Of a DNA stretch of 64,000 nucleotides, positions 43,237 to 52,090 are shown in pieces. Source of the DNA: Pseudobutyrivibrio sp. OR37 (GTDB taxonomy: Bacteria; Bacillota; Clostridia; Lachnospirales; Lachnospiraceae). Location: assembly GCF_900113655.1 (NCBI RefSeq), contig NZ_FOQF01000013.1:1-64000 (forward strand), written 5' to 3'. Numbering within the stretch: position 1 is the stretch's first letter; each line of letters starts with the position of its first letter. The notes beneath the pieces were generated by a model. The model saw nothing but the letters and a program-made list of their open reading frames with translations. It did no database searches and was not told the origin of the DNA. The position numbers and the translations under genes are program-made.

Positions 43237-44564
43237 AATCGATCACCTGCCTTGATAATGTAGCCGCCACTAGCTAACTGTCCGTCAGGATAATCTGCCT
43301 CGCTAGTCTCGCCCTTGATAGCTGTATTTTTGCCAATAGTAACGTTTGCTGGTATTACGGAATTCTCTCCGATAACTGCAAGTCCAAATGAGTAGATGCT
43401 TGCATTCAGCTTGCTCTCTGCTTCTTCGCCTTGACCAATCTTTGTTCCTTCACCAACAACAGTGTTCTCTGCAATAATCGATTTATCTATTACGCAATTC
43501 TTACCGATGATAGCCCCTTCCATTATGATTGAATCACGTACTACCGTGCCTTCATCAATCACAACGCCAGCGCCTAAAACTGAATTATAAACCTCGCCAT
43601 AAATCTGTGCTCCTGCACCAACAATAGCCTTTTCAACTATCGCTGTGCCAGCAATGAACTGTGGCTCGATGATATTTTGATTAGTGTATATTTTCCAAAA
43701 TTCTTCGTATAAGTTAAACTCTGGAATCAAATCAATCAACTCCATATTGGCTTCCCAATATGATCCAAGTGTTCCTACATCCTTCCAATAGCTATTGAAT
43801 TCGTAGGCATACATTGGTGCCCCCTTCTCGTGGAGATAAGGAAGTACATGCTTACCAAAATCACAGTTGCTTTGGTCTCTAAGGGCTAGCAATGACTCCT
43901 TTAATGCTTTCCAGCTAAAGATGTAAATACCCATTGAAGCAAGGTTGCTTCGTGGATTAGCTGGCTTCTCCTCAAATTCACTGATGCGCTTTTCATCATC
44001 AGCAATAACTACTCCAAAACGTGATGCCTCCTCAATAGGAACTGGAATAACAGCGATTGTAACATCGGCACCCTTAGCCTTATGAAAATCTAACATGGCT
44101 TCATAATCCATTTTATAGATGTGGTCTCCTGAAAGGATAAGCACATACTCTGGATTATAGTTCTCCATGTACTTAAGGTTTTGGAAAATTGCATTGGCTG
44201 TACCAGAATACCACTCACTTGTATCGCTCTTCTCGTATGGAGGAAGAACGGTTACTCCGCCATTATTTCTGTCCAAATCCCAAGGAATACCAATTCCGAT
44301 GTGAGAATTAAGGACTAATGGCTGATACTGAGTCAGTACGCCAACTGTATCAATGCCTGAATTGATACAATTTGAAAGAGGAAAATCGATAATACGATAC
44401 TTTCCCCCGAAAGAAACTGCTGGCTTTGCTACGTCGGAGGTTAATACTCCTAGTCTGCTTCCCTGCCCGCCAGCCAGAAGCATTGCGATCATTTCTTTTC
44501 TAATCATCCTATCATCTGCCTTTCTCGTGGTGTCAGTCAAGGATGTGCCCATAAAATAACCCAT
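43233..44564 (-). CDS. glgC: Glucose-1-phosphate adenylyltransferase GlgC
   Basis: The protein has 443 residues when started at the ATG at 44562-44564, which has AAGGGGAG upstream. This adds about 19 residues before the conserved start [20 protein letters not shown]. It has [26 protein letters not shown] and [10 protein letters not shown], with a C-terminal beta-helix. It makes ADP-glucose from ATP and glucose 1-phosphate, the first step of glycogen synthesis, with GlgD as partner. The operon promoter lies in the divergent region shared with murC, where an inverted repeat covers both -35 areas. Confidence 0.93.
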   Translation of the reverse strand: MGYFMGTSLTDTTRKADDRMIRKEMIAMLLAGGQGSRLGVLTSDVAKPAVSFGGKYRIIDFPLSNCINSGIDTVGVLTQYQPLVLNSHIGIGIPWDLDRNNGGVTVLPPYEKSDTSEWYSGTANAIFQNLKYMENYNPEYVLILSGDHIYKMDYEAMLDFHKAKGADVTIAVIPVPIEEASRFGVVIADDEKRISEFEEKPANPRSNLASMGIYIFSWKALKESLLALRDQSNCDFGKHVLPYLHEKGAPMYAYEFNSYWKDVGTLGSYWEANMELIDLIPEFNLYEEFWKIYTNQNIIEPQFIAGTAIVEKAIVGAGAQIYGEVYNSVLGAGVVIDEGTVVRDSIIMEGAIIGKNCVIDKSIIAENTVVGEGTKIGQGEEAESKLNASIYSFGLAVIGENSVIPANVTIGKNTAIKGETSEADYPDGQLASGGYIIKAGDRL

Positions 44565-44650
44565 AGCACTCCCCTTTGTAACATTAGTATAGCAAATGCC
44601 ACTATTTACTGCAATATTATTAATAATTTTTACCAAACCATTGTTAATTG

Positions 44651-44679
44651 TTTGACAATTCACTGTCAAATTCTACAAT
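44651..44679 (+). promoter_or_regulatory. murC promoter and divergent operator-like inverted repeat
   Basis: TTGACA (44652-44657) and TACAAT (44674-44679) are separated by 16 bases on the plus strand, about 90 bases before murC. TTTGACA and TGTCAAA form a perfect 7-bp inverted repeat (44651-44670), so a TTGACA also faces glgC on the minus strand. This places murC and the glycogen operon under one possible shared site. Confidence 0.7.
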
Positions 44680-44768
44680 TTCGTCTTTTCAACTTGCATG
44701 TGACACGTTTTGGGGGTAGAGTTATGTAGGTAAAATTTTGTAAATATATAATTAAAGAAGGAACACTT

Positions 44769-46148
44769 ATGTATAAAATCGATTTTAACAACAAAATACA
44801 TGTGCACTTCATAGGAATTGGCGGCATCAGTATGTCTGGTCTTGCTGAAATCCTTCTTGGTGCAGGATTTACTATTTCCGGCTCTGACCGTGACGCTTCA
44901 GACCTTACTAAACATCTTGAAGCTCTCGGCGCCATCGTAAATTATCCACAGGCGGCAGCAAATATCACTGAAGATATCGACCTTATCGTTTATACTGCTG
45001 CAATTCATGAGGATAACCCAGAGTTCGTAGCTGCCAAGGCTTCTGGCAAGCCAATGCTTACAAGAGCAGAGCTCCTTGGTGAGATTATGGAAAACTACGC
45101 CCGCTCAATCGCTGTAGCAGGCACACATGGCAAGACCACTACCACATCAATGATTAGCCAGATTATACTTGAAACTGCTGATGATCCTACTATCTCTGTA
45201 GGCGGTATTCTTGATGCCATCCACAGCAATGTTCATGTTGGCGACAGTGATGTTTTCATTACAGAAGCATGTGAGTACACAAATTCCTACCACTCCTTCT
45301 TCCCTAAGTACAACATCATTCTTAACGTAGAGGCAGACCACCTTGATTTCTTCAAGAATCTTGAGAACTATCGCGCTTCCTTCAAGAAGTTCGCAGGCAA
45401 CACTGCTGATGACGGTATCTTGATTATTAACAACGAAATTGATGATGTAGCTTACTTTACTGAAGGACTTAAGTGCCAGGTTATCACTTACTCACTTAAC
45501 AAGGATGCAGATATTTATCCTTCAGATATTGAATACAACGAAAAGGGCTGTGCAAGCTTTGTACCTGTATATCACGGCAAGGCTTACGATAAGGTTACCC
45601 TTAACGTACCTGGTGTTCACAACATTTCAAACGCTCTTGCAGCCATCGCTTTATCTATCGAGATGGGTATTTCTTACCAGAATATACTTGCTGGTCTCGC
45701 TAAATTTGGCGGCGCTCACAGACGTTTCGAATACAAGGGTACCTACAACGGTGCCACTGTTATTGATGATTATGCACACCACCCAACAGAGATTTCTGCC
45801 AGCCTTGCAGCTGCAGCAAACTATCCACATAACAGATTGATTGTTTGCTTCCAGTCTCATACTTACACACGTACACTTAGCTTCCTTGACGAGTTCGCTC
45901 AGGCTCTTAGCGTGGCTGATATAGTATTACTTGCAGATATCTATCCTGCAAGAGAGCCAGACATTTATGGTGTAAGTGCAAAAGACATTGCCGATAGAAT
46001 CGAAAAAATAGGAACGGAAGTTCACTATTTAGGCTCTTTTGAGGCTTGCGAAAAATTTTTACAAAAAAATCTTTTGAACAACGACTTGTTGATAACTATG
46101 GGTGCCGGAGACGTGTATTTAGTAGGAGAGCATCTATTAGCTAACTAG
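44769..46148 (+). CDS. murC: UDP-N-acetylmuramate-L-alanine ligase
   Basis: This 459-residue enzyme adds L-alanine to UDP-MurNAc using ATP. It has the nucleotide-binding start HFIGIGGISMSGLAEIL, the ATP loop GTHGKTTTTSMI, ITEACEY, and NALAAIALS/GAHRRFEYKG. Length is normal. The start has GAAGGA six bases upstream. A terminator made in part of DnaA-box-like sequence follows the stop directly. Confidence 0.96.
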   Translation: MYKIDFNNKIHVHFIGIGGISMSGLAEILLGAGFTISGSDRDASDLTKHLEALGAIVNYPQAAANITEDIDLIVYTAAIHEDNPEFVAAKASGKPMLTRAELLGEIMENYARSIAVAGTHGKTTTTSMISQIILETADDPTISVGGILDAIHSNVHVGDSDVFITEACEYTNSYHSFFPKYNIILNVEADHLDFFKNLENYRASFKKFAGNTADDGILIINNEIDDVAYFTEGLKCQVITYSLNKDADIYPSDIEYNEKGCASFVPVYHGKAYDKVTLNVPGVHNISNALAAIALSIEMGISYQNILAGLAKFGGAHRRFEYKGTYNGATVIDDYAHHPTEISASLAAAANYPHNRLIVCFQSHTYTRTLSFLDEFAQALSVADIVLLADIYPAREPDIYGVSAKDIADRIEKIGTEVHYLGSFEACEKFLQKNLLNNDLLITMGAGDVYLVGEHLLAN

Positions 46149-46176
46149 TTTTCCACATTATCCACATTTTTCCACG
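46149..46176 (+). promoter_or_regulatory. DnaA-box-like array 1
   Basis: Three head-to-tail 9-mers follow the murC stop: TTTTCCACA (46149), the perfect box TTATCCACA (46158) and TTTTCCACG (46168). A fourth near match, TTATTCACG, lies at 46181. All have the same orientation. The array partly coincides with the terminator stem. Confidence 0.75.
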
Positions 46177-46210
46177 GATTTTATTCACGGAAAAGTGTGG
46201 ATTTTTTTTT
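46161..46210 (+). terminator. murC terminator built on DnaA-box-like sequence
   Basis: TCCACATTTTTCC (46161-46173) pairs with GGAAAAGTGTGGA (46189-46201), with one G-U pair, followed by nine T. It is a strong intrinsic terminator. Confidence 0.88.
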
Positions 46211-46236
46211 GCCATTTTTTCAAGGGCTCGTAATAT

Positions 46237-46263
46237 TTATCCACATTATCCACATTAGCCACA
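46237..46263 (+). promoter_or_regulatory. DnaA-box-like array 2 before dnaD
   Basis: Three 9-mers follow without spacing: TTATCCACA (46237), TTATCCACA (46246) and TTAGCCACA (46255). Two are perfect consensus DnaA boxes. The array ends about 60 bases before the -10 of the dnaD promoter, so DnaA could control dnaD-dnaC. Confidence 0.8.
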
Positions 46264-46320
46264 AACCCTTTATTTACAAGGCTTCCGGCCCTTCGACCTC
46301 TTTTCATTTCAATTCTACTT

Positions 46321-46329
46321 TGCTATAAT
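46321..46329 (+). promoter_or_regulatory. Extended -10 promoter of dnaD-dnaC
   Basis: TGCTATAAT is a consensus extended -10 with a perfect TATAAT, about 33 bases before the dnaD start. No good -35 is seen. Confidence 0.7.
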
Positions 46330-46361
46330 TTGACTCAGTTTTGAGGGAGAGGATAATAATT

Positions 46362-47465
46362 ATGGCTGACATCATGCTACATACCAGTACTAATTCTGGT
46401 TTTACTTGCATTTCTAATACTTTTATTGACGATTTCATGAAAGATGCCAATGGAGAGTACGTAAAGATTTACCTTTACTTACTGCGTTGTCTAAATCGAG
46501 AGGATTATGATTTTTCCATCTCACAGTTGGCGGACTGCTTAGACCACACAGAAAAGGATATCATGCGAGCTTTCACTTATTGGGAGAAAGTGGGATTGCT
46601 CCGTCTTGAGTACTCTGAGGACAATGAACTTACTGGAATCTGTCTAGTGGATGTGAATGGCAAGAAATCATTCACATCAGTAAACAATTCTGCAGCACCA
46701 TACGTTGCTATTACTGCTACTATGCCTGCAGTTTCAAATATACCAATACCAGTTCCATTTAAACCAAGCTACACACCAGACGAATTGGACGCCTTCAAGG
46801 AGGAGGACGAAGTATCAGACTTAATCTTCGCCACACAGACTTACCTTGGACGACCACTTTCAACATCTGATACAAACACCTTGTTATTCTGGTATGACGG
46901 TTTACACATGTCTGTTGATTTAATTCAGTATCTCATCGAGACATGCCTTGATAATGGACACACAAGCTTCCATTACATGGATACCGTTGCTAGAAATTGG
47001 ACTGAAGATGGTATTACCACAGTAGAGGATGCTAGAAAATCATCTAGCGCTCATACAAACACTGTTTACTCTATCAAGAAGGCTCTTGGCATTGGAAACA
47101 GAGAGTTGGTTGAGTCTGAGCTCAACTATATCGACAAATGGGCAAACACCTACATGTTTAGCCTTGATATCATATTAGAGGCTTGTGAACGCACTATTGC
47201 AGCTACAAATAAGCCAAGCTTCAAATATGCAGATTCTATTTTATCAAGCTGGAACAAGGCATCCGTTAGAACACTTGATGATATTGCCCTTCTTGATCAG
47301 GAATTCACAAAGGCTTCCGTTGCAAGACTCTCTGAGGCAAGATTAAAGGCTGCTTCAAACGCCAATACATCTGCCAGAGCTAAATCAAACAACAAGTTTT
47401 TAAACTTCGAACAGCGTCAGAATTACGACTTTAATGCTTTGGAGAAAAAATTACTTGGAAACTAA
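46362..47465 (+). CDS. dnaD: DnaD domain replication protein
   Basis: The protein has 367 residues when started at the ATG at 46362, with GGGAGAGG nine bases upstream. It has an N-terminal winged-helix region (about 10-90) and two DnaB/DnaD-type helical domains (about 150-215 and 230-300), the second ending in a FKYADSILSSWN-type motif; DSILSSWN recalls the YxxxI of the family. DnaD-type proteins act at the origin and in primosome restart, helping load the replicative helicase. It is co-transcribed with the loader gene 15 bases downstream. Confidence 0.88.
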   Translation: MADIMLHTSTNSGFTCISNTFIDDFMKDANGEYVKIYLYLLRCLNREDYDFSISQLADCLDHTEKDIMRAFTYWEKVGLLRLEYSEDNELTGICLVDVNGKKSFTSVNNSAAPYVAITATMPAVSNIPIPVPFKPSYTPDELDAFKEEDEVSDLIFATQTYLGRPLSTSDTNTLLFWYDGLHMSVDLIQYLIETCLDNGHTSFHYMDTVARNWTEDGITTVEDARKSSSAHTNTVYSIKKALGIGNRELVESELNYIDKWANTYMFSLDIILEACERTIAATNKPSFKYADSILSSWNKASVRTLDDIALLDQEFTKASVARLSEARLKAASNANTSARAKSNNKFLNFEQRQNYDFNALEKKLLGN

Positions 47466-47480
47466 AAGGGAGGTATCTAT

Positions 47481-48470
47481 ATGGCACTCACTAATGAGCA
47501 ATATGATGCACTTATGAGAGAATATAATCATAAGCAATCTAGAAACAATCAAATTGTATCTTTCCGTACTAAGGAATTGTATTCTGCCGTACCTTCACTC
47601 TCTTCACTTGATGAAGAGGTTTCTAAAGTATCTATATCTTCTATCACATCTATCTTTGAAGGCAAGGATGTAGCTTCTGCTTCTGCCGATTCAAAGATAA
47701 AGCTTGAAGCTCTTAAACATAAACGTATCGAGCTCATGAAGGCCGCTGGTTTCCCAGAGGATTATCTTGAGCCTCCATACGATTGTCCAGATTGTAAAGA
47801 CACAGGCTATGTTAATGGAAAGCGCTGCCACTGCTTTAAGCAGGCTGCCATTAATATAGTCTATGGTCAGTCTAATATCAGCAACATTTTATCAAAAGAA
47901 AACTTCGAGGCGTTTGACCTCAATATGTACGATGATGACTATTATGAGCCAGATTCTGAGCTTAGTGCTCGGTCTAATGCTGAAATAGCACTAGAAAGAG
48001 CCACTAATTTTGTGCAGAATTTTAAGCAAAAAGGTGGTAATCTCTTGTTGCTTGGTAAGACAGGATGTGGTAAGACCTTCTTGTCTAACTGCATCGCAAA
48101 AGCTCTACTAGACCAGGGTATCTCGGTTATTTATTTCACATCAAGCGAACTGTTTAGAGTTTTTGAAGAACAAACATTTAAGAAGAATGCTAACGTAGCA
48201 GAGCTTCACAATCATATTTTTGATTGCGATTTATTAATAATCGATGATTTAGGCACAGAGTTCCAGAATTCATTCACTACAGCCCGCCTATTTCAATGTT
48301 TGAACGAAAGATTACTTCGTAACAAATCAACAATTATTTCCACAAATCTCTCTCTAAAAGAATTGAGAGACACTTACAGCGAACGTATTACTTCACGAGT
48401 ATTTTCAAACTATGATGTGATTAAGCTCATAGGTAATGATATTCGTATGAAAAAAGTAATATCAAAATAA
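47481..48470 (+). CDS. dnaC: DnaC/DnaI-type helicase loader
   Basis: This 329-residue AAA+ ATPase has an N-terminal helical part, a small zinc motif CPDCKDTGYVNGKRCHCF near 107-124, Walker A GKTGCGKTF, Walker B LLIIDDLGTE and the arginine-containing end of the AAA+ core (RITSRVFSNYD). It loads the replicative helicase. GGGAGG precedes the start. Paired with the DnaD gene it makes a replication initiation unit, which fits the DnaA-box arrays in front. Confidence 0.9.
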   Translation: MALTNEQYDALMREYNHKQSRNNQIVSFRTKELYSAVPSLSSLDEEVSKVSISSITSIFEGKDVASASADSKIKLEALKHKRIELMKAAGFPEDYLEPPYDCPDCKDTGYVNGKRCHCFKQAAINIVYGQSNISNILSKENFEAFDLNMYDDDYYEPDSELSARSNAEIALERATNFVQNFKQKGGNLLLLGKTGCGKTFLSNCIAKALLDQGISVIYFTSSELFRVFEEQTFKKNANVAELHNHIFDCDLLIIDDLGTEFQNSFTTARLFQCLNERLLRNKSTIISTNLSLKELRDTYSERITSRVFSNYDVIKLIGNDIRMKKVISK

Positions 48471-48497
48471 TAATTTAATAGTATCAAGGAGCAAAAC

Positions 48498-49676
48498 ATG
48501 CCAAATAATGAAATCGTGTTGGAAAACACACCACCTATGGCTGAGCTTGGATTAATTCCACACAAGAGCTGTACAGCCATCTCGGAGCGAGTTAATGACT
48601 ACCTTCTTAAGTGGAGACAGGAGCGCAAAAGCGACCAGTCTATCATCACTTTAGCAGGTTACCGTAGTGATTCCTACATTGTTGATGCTGATTGCCCACG
48701 TTTCGGTTCAGGCGAAGCAAAGGGTATTATTAAACAGTCTGTTCGTGGACTTGATTTATACATCCTTGTTGATGTAACAAATTACAGCCTCACTTACACT
48801 GTTTGTGGCCATGAGAACCACATGAGTCCAGATGATATTTTCTGTGACCTTAAGCGTATCATCGCTGCAGCTATGGGAAAAGCAAAGCGTATCACTGTTA
48901 TTATTCCATTCCTTTATGAAGGAAGACAGCATCGTAGAAGTGCTCGTGAATCCCTTGATTGTGCTATGGCACTTCAGGAACTCGTTAACATGGGTGTTGA
49001 TAACATCATCACATTTGATGCTCACGACCCACGTGTTCAGAATGCGATTCCTCTTCACAGCTTTGAGACAGTTTCACCTACATACCAGTTCCTTAAGGGC
49101 ATCTTTAAGAACTGCAAGGACTTAAAGCTTGATAATGATAACCTTATGATTATTTCACCTGATGAAGGTGGTACAAAGCGTGCCGTATATATGGCATCTG
49201 TTTTAGGTGTTAATGTTGGTATGTTCTACAAGCGTCGTGATTACAGCCGTATCGTAGATGGACGTAATCCTATCGTCGCTCACGAATTCCTTGGAAATGA
49301 TGTTGCTGGTAAGGACGTAATCATCGTTGATGATATGATTTCTTCAGGCGAGTCTATGATAGATGTTGCTACAGAGCTTAAGAAGCGTAATGCTAATCGT
49401 ATCTTCGTAGTAGCTACATTCGGACTCTTCACAAATGGTATGGCTAAATTCGATAAGGCTGTTGAAGACGGTATCATTTACCGCGTTGTTACAACAAACC
49501 TTACATACCTTCCAGAAGAAGTTCAGAATAAGGACTACTTCATCAAGTGCGATATGTCTAAGTACATCGCTTACATCATCGATACTCTTAATCATGAGTG
49601 CTCAATTTCAGAGCTTCTCAATCCATACGGACGTATCGAAAAGCTTATTACTCGTTACAAAAACGGCGAATATTAA
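48498..49676 (+). CDS. prs: Divergent ribose-phosphate pyrophosphokinase
   Basis: This 392-residue enzyme is longer than the usual ~315 because of an N-terminal extension. It makes PRPP from ribose 5-phosphate and ATP. Recognisable parts are VIIPFLYEGRQHRRS (in place of the usual ARQDRK), ITFDAHDPRVQNA, SPDEGGTKRA and the PRPP loop IIVDDMISSGESM, which differs from the usual DTGGT. Such divergent forms occur in Lachnospiraceae as far as I recall. The start has AAGGAG upstream, 27 bases after dnaC. Activity is likely but the changed loops could alter regulation. Confidence 0.88.
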   Translation: MPNNEIVLENTPPMAELGLIPHKSCTAISERVNDYLLKWRQERKSDQSIITLAGYRSDSYIVDADCPRFGSGEAKGIIKQSVRGLDLYILVDVTNYSLTYTVCGHENHMSPDDIFCDLKRIIAAAMGKAKRITVIIPFLYEGRQHRRSARESLDCAMALQELVNMGVDNIITFDAHDPRVQNAIPLHSFETVSPTYQFLKGIFKNCKDLKLDNDNLMIISPDEGGTKRAVYMASVLGVNVGMFYKRRDYSRIVDGRNPIVAHEFLGNDVAGKDVIIVDDMISSGESMIDVATELKKRNANRIFVVATFGLFTNGMAKFDKAVEDGIIYRVVTTNLTYLPEEVQNKDYFIKCDMSKYIAYIIDTLNHECSISELLNPYGRIEKLITRYKNGEY

Positions 49677-49679
49677 AAA

Positions 49680-49779
49680 AGCCTTCCCCTCGAGGGGAAG
49701 GTGGCCCGAAGGGTCGGATGAGGTGTTCCCTCATCAGTCACCTTCGGTGACAGCTTCTCCCATAGGGAGAAGCCTTTTT
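49680..49779. repeat. Palindromic repeat element, copy 2, also a bidirectional terminator
   Basis: GCCTTCCCCTCGAGGGGAAGG opens the element and GCTTCTCCCATAGGGAGAAGC closes it. Inside lie GATGAGG and CCTCATC arms and GTCACCTTCGGTGAC. A-runs before and T-runs after make it a terminator for both prs and the converging LTA-synthase-like gene. It is related in plan and sequence to the element at 12493-12636 but shorter in the centre. Confidence 0.85.
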
Positions 49780-51960
49780 TTATTCTTCTGCATCTTCTTC
49801 ACTTTCTTCTATTTCAGGTTCCTCTTCCACGTAATTAGGATCGTAAACCTTATATTCGTTTGACTCCCTAAATACTGTGTTAGAGCTTCCCATCTGACAT
49901 ACCTCAATGGTGTCCCCATTAGCTACATCAGAAATGTTTATTGAAAGTACCTGGCCACTTTCGTATTTTGTAGGCACCTGTTCGCCGTTTACAAATACTT
50001 TAGACCATTTGGTGAATTCATCACCGTATATGTGCAGCCTTCCATTAAAGAAGTATGCGCTATCAATTACAACATCATTTACGCCCATCACAAGGTCTGA
50101 TGGCTCGTACTTAGTACCGTCCTCATAAGTATATCTATCTCCGTATAGGATATCATACTGAAGCATTTTAAGATTGTTCATATAGTCGCTAGAACCATAT
50201 TTCTTACCCTCTGCCATAGCTGTCTGGTGGTAAGCGTTTATATTACCATTATGTACATCCAGGCGATTTAAAAACTCTGATACAAGCTGATATGCAGCTA
50301 AATCCTCATCCACCTTTTCCATACCGAAGTTGTTCCAGGTGAAGTATTTTGTCTTGTAAAGATCACCAGTAGCTACCTCGCTATCTGTAAGTCCCATTGT
50401 AGGAAGGTGATCACCAAACATGATTACAAGTGTATCCTCGCCTCTTGCATCAAGTGCTTCGATGTATTTCTTAACAAAATCGTCTACGTTGTAGATACGA
50501 TTAATGTAATAGCTCCAAGCATTCTGCTCTTCTTCTGTCTTACCCTTTGCATTAACCTTGATGACTGGGTCCTCTTCTACAGGATAAGTAGGATAAGCGC
50601 CGTGGCCCTCAACTGTGATAGTGTACACAAAATCAGGATTATCATCTGAATCCATAGCATCTACAGTGGCATCGATTAGGATGTCGTCTGTAGGCCAGTT
50701 GCCAAGTGGTGTGTAATCTGTAATATCCAAAAGCTCTTTAGATGTAAAGGTATCAAAGCCCATCATTGAAAAGGCGTTGGCACGTGAATAGAAATTACCA
50801 CCATTATTGTGAACTACGTGAGTGCTATAGCCATTGTCGGAAAGAACATCGGCGTAGCTTTCGCAATCTGTTTCCTTGATGATGGTCTTCTGTGGATACT
50901 CACCTGGTCCAAAGAAGCTACAGCTCATACCTGTAAGCACCTCAAACTCAGAATTACATGTACCAGCTCCAACTACAGGCACGATACAGTGACCTGTTGA
51001 ATAATTCTGCTCCAACGAATGGATGAATGGGATTGGATCCTCGCTTGTCTCCAAAAACTCTGATTCAGATACATCGTAGAAGGATTCCAGCAACATAACT
51101 ACGATGTTAGGCTGTGACTTATCCTCCGATGGAATCTCGATAGTGTTTACATAGGAAGCATCCTTCTCTATGATATCGTCAATCTTATTCTTTGAATATC
51201 CAAATGGTCTGTTCATTCCTCTATCAAGGACTGATGTTGAAAAGCCATACAAATATCCGTAATCCAAATATCCCTGAGCAAGATTGCCGAAGTAGGATGT
51301 CATGATACCTGACTGTCTAAGCAATATTGTTGATGGATAGAGAGATATGAACAATGCTGCTACTAATATAAGCCTCTGCCAAAATGGCTTTGGATTGGCC
51401 TTCTTAGGACCCTTTGCCATGTAAATAGACATTAATATAATGTAAATAACAAGCGCAATGACCGCTATCATGGCTTCCTGTGCAGAGAAGTAATTAGAAT
51501 CCTGCATTGTAAGCAAATCGCCAATCATGTAGAGGTCGGTGTAACCGAATGGTGAAACACGATTCAACAGAATGATGCAATTTATAATACCAAGTATTAT
51601 AAAGAACATACTGACGAATACTCGCCACCAGCCTCGCCTTTTGCTAAGAAAGACAATTGATAATGCAACAAACACGCAATATGAATTAAATAGGTAAGGA
51701 CCTGTGTGGTCTACCACGAATCCGCAGGCTGCTGCAAATGAGTGTCTGGACATCCATTCCATAACAAATATTATGAGTAAAGCAAGTGGTATGTGCATTG
51801 GGAAGGCGTAGTCGCTCCAAAGCATCATCCATGTCTTGTGTAACTTGCTATTAAGATAGCCCTGCACCAACTTGGAATTACCAAATTTTACAAAAGGTAT
51901 TTTTATAACTTTCCCCAACCAGCTAAAGCCGGTTTTGATTTTCGTTAATAATTTTTTCAT
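49780..51960 (-). CDS. LTA-synthase-like sulfatase-family transferase
   Basis: This 726-residue protein has about five membrane segments in the first 240 residues and an outside alkaline-phosphatase/sulfatase domain. It has NIVVMLLESFYD (metal site), VVGAGTCNSEFEVLTGM (with the catalytic Thr in the usual place), a VVHNNGGNFYSR stretch, and IMFGDHLPTMG. The family moves glycerol phosphate or related groups from lipid donors to surface polymers. Beyond the usual length it carries a beta-rich C-terminal domain (about 635-700) and an acidic tail. GGAGG precedes the start. It could act with the CDP-polyol operon in making surface polymers, but they are far apart. Confidence 0.9.
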   Translation of the reverse strand: MKKLLTKIKTGFSWLGKVIKIPFVKFGNSKLVQGYLNSKLHKTWMMLWSDYAFPMHIPLALLIIFVMEWMSRHSFAAACGFVVDHTGPYLFNSYCVFVALSIVFLSKRRGWWRVFVSMFFIILGIINCIILLNRVSPFGYTDLYMIGDLLTMQDSNYFSAQEAMIAVIALVIYIILMSIYMAKGPKKANPKPFWQRLILVAALFISLYPSTILLRQSGIMTSYFGNLAQGYLDYGYLYGFSTSVLDRGMNRPFGYSKNKIDDIIEKDASYVNTIEIPSEDKSQPNIVVMLLESFYDVSESEFLETSEDPIPFIHSLEQNYSTGHCIVPVVGAGTCNSEFEVLTGMSCSFFGPGEYPQKTIIKETDCESYADVLSDNGYSTHVVHNNGGNFYSRANAFSMMGFDTFTSKELLDITDYTPLGNWPTDDILIDATVDAMDSDDNPDFVYTITVEGHGAYPTYPVEEDPVIKVNAKGKTEEEQNAWSYYINRIYNVDDFVKKYIEALDARGEDTLVIMFGDHLPTMGLTDSEVATGDLYKTKYFTWNNFGMEKVDEDLAAYQLVSEFLNRLDVHNGNINAYHQTAMAEGKKYGSSDYMNNLKMLQYDILYGDRYTYEDGTKYEPSDLVMGVNDVVIDSAYFFNGRLHIYGDEFTKWSKVFVNGEQVPTKYESGQVLSINISDVANGDTIEVCQMGSSNTVFRESNEYKVYDPNYVEEEPEIEESEEDAEE

Positions 51961-52090
51961 GAATCCTCCGTAAAACCTAAGACAGTATGAAAAAATAGTG
52001 TTACAATAAAATTTACTCCGATTTAATAAATATCGAAAGTCTAACGGATTATAACACTTTATTTTTTAATAAGCAAGAAAGCGAGATTAT

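Noticed and set aside
46149-46263. Chromosomal origin of replication
   Set aside because: DnaA boxes are present, but there is no dnaA or dnaN, no clear AT-rich unwinding tract with a spacing of boxes typical of oriC, and the site lies between murC and dnaD. A regulatory role fits better.
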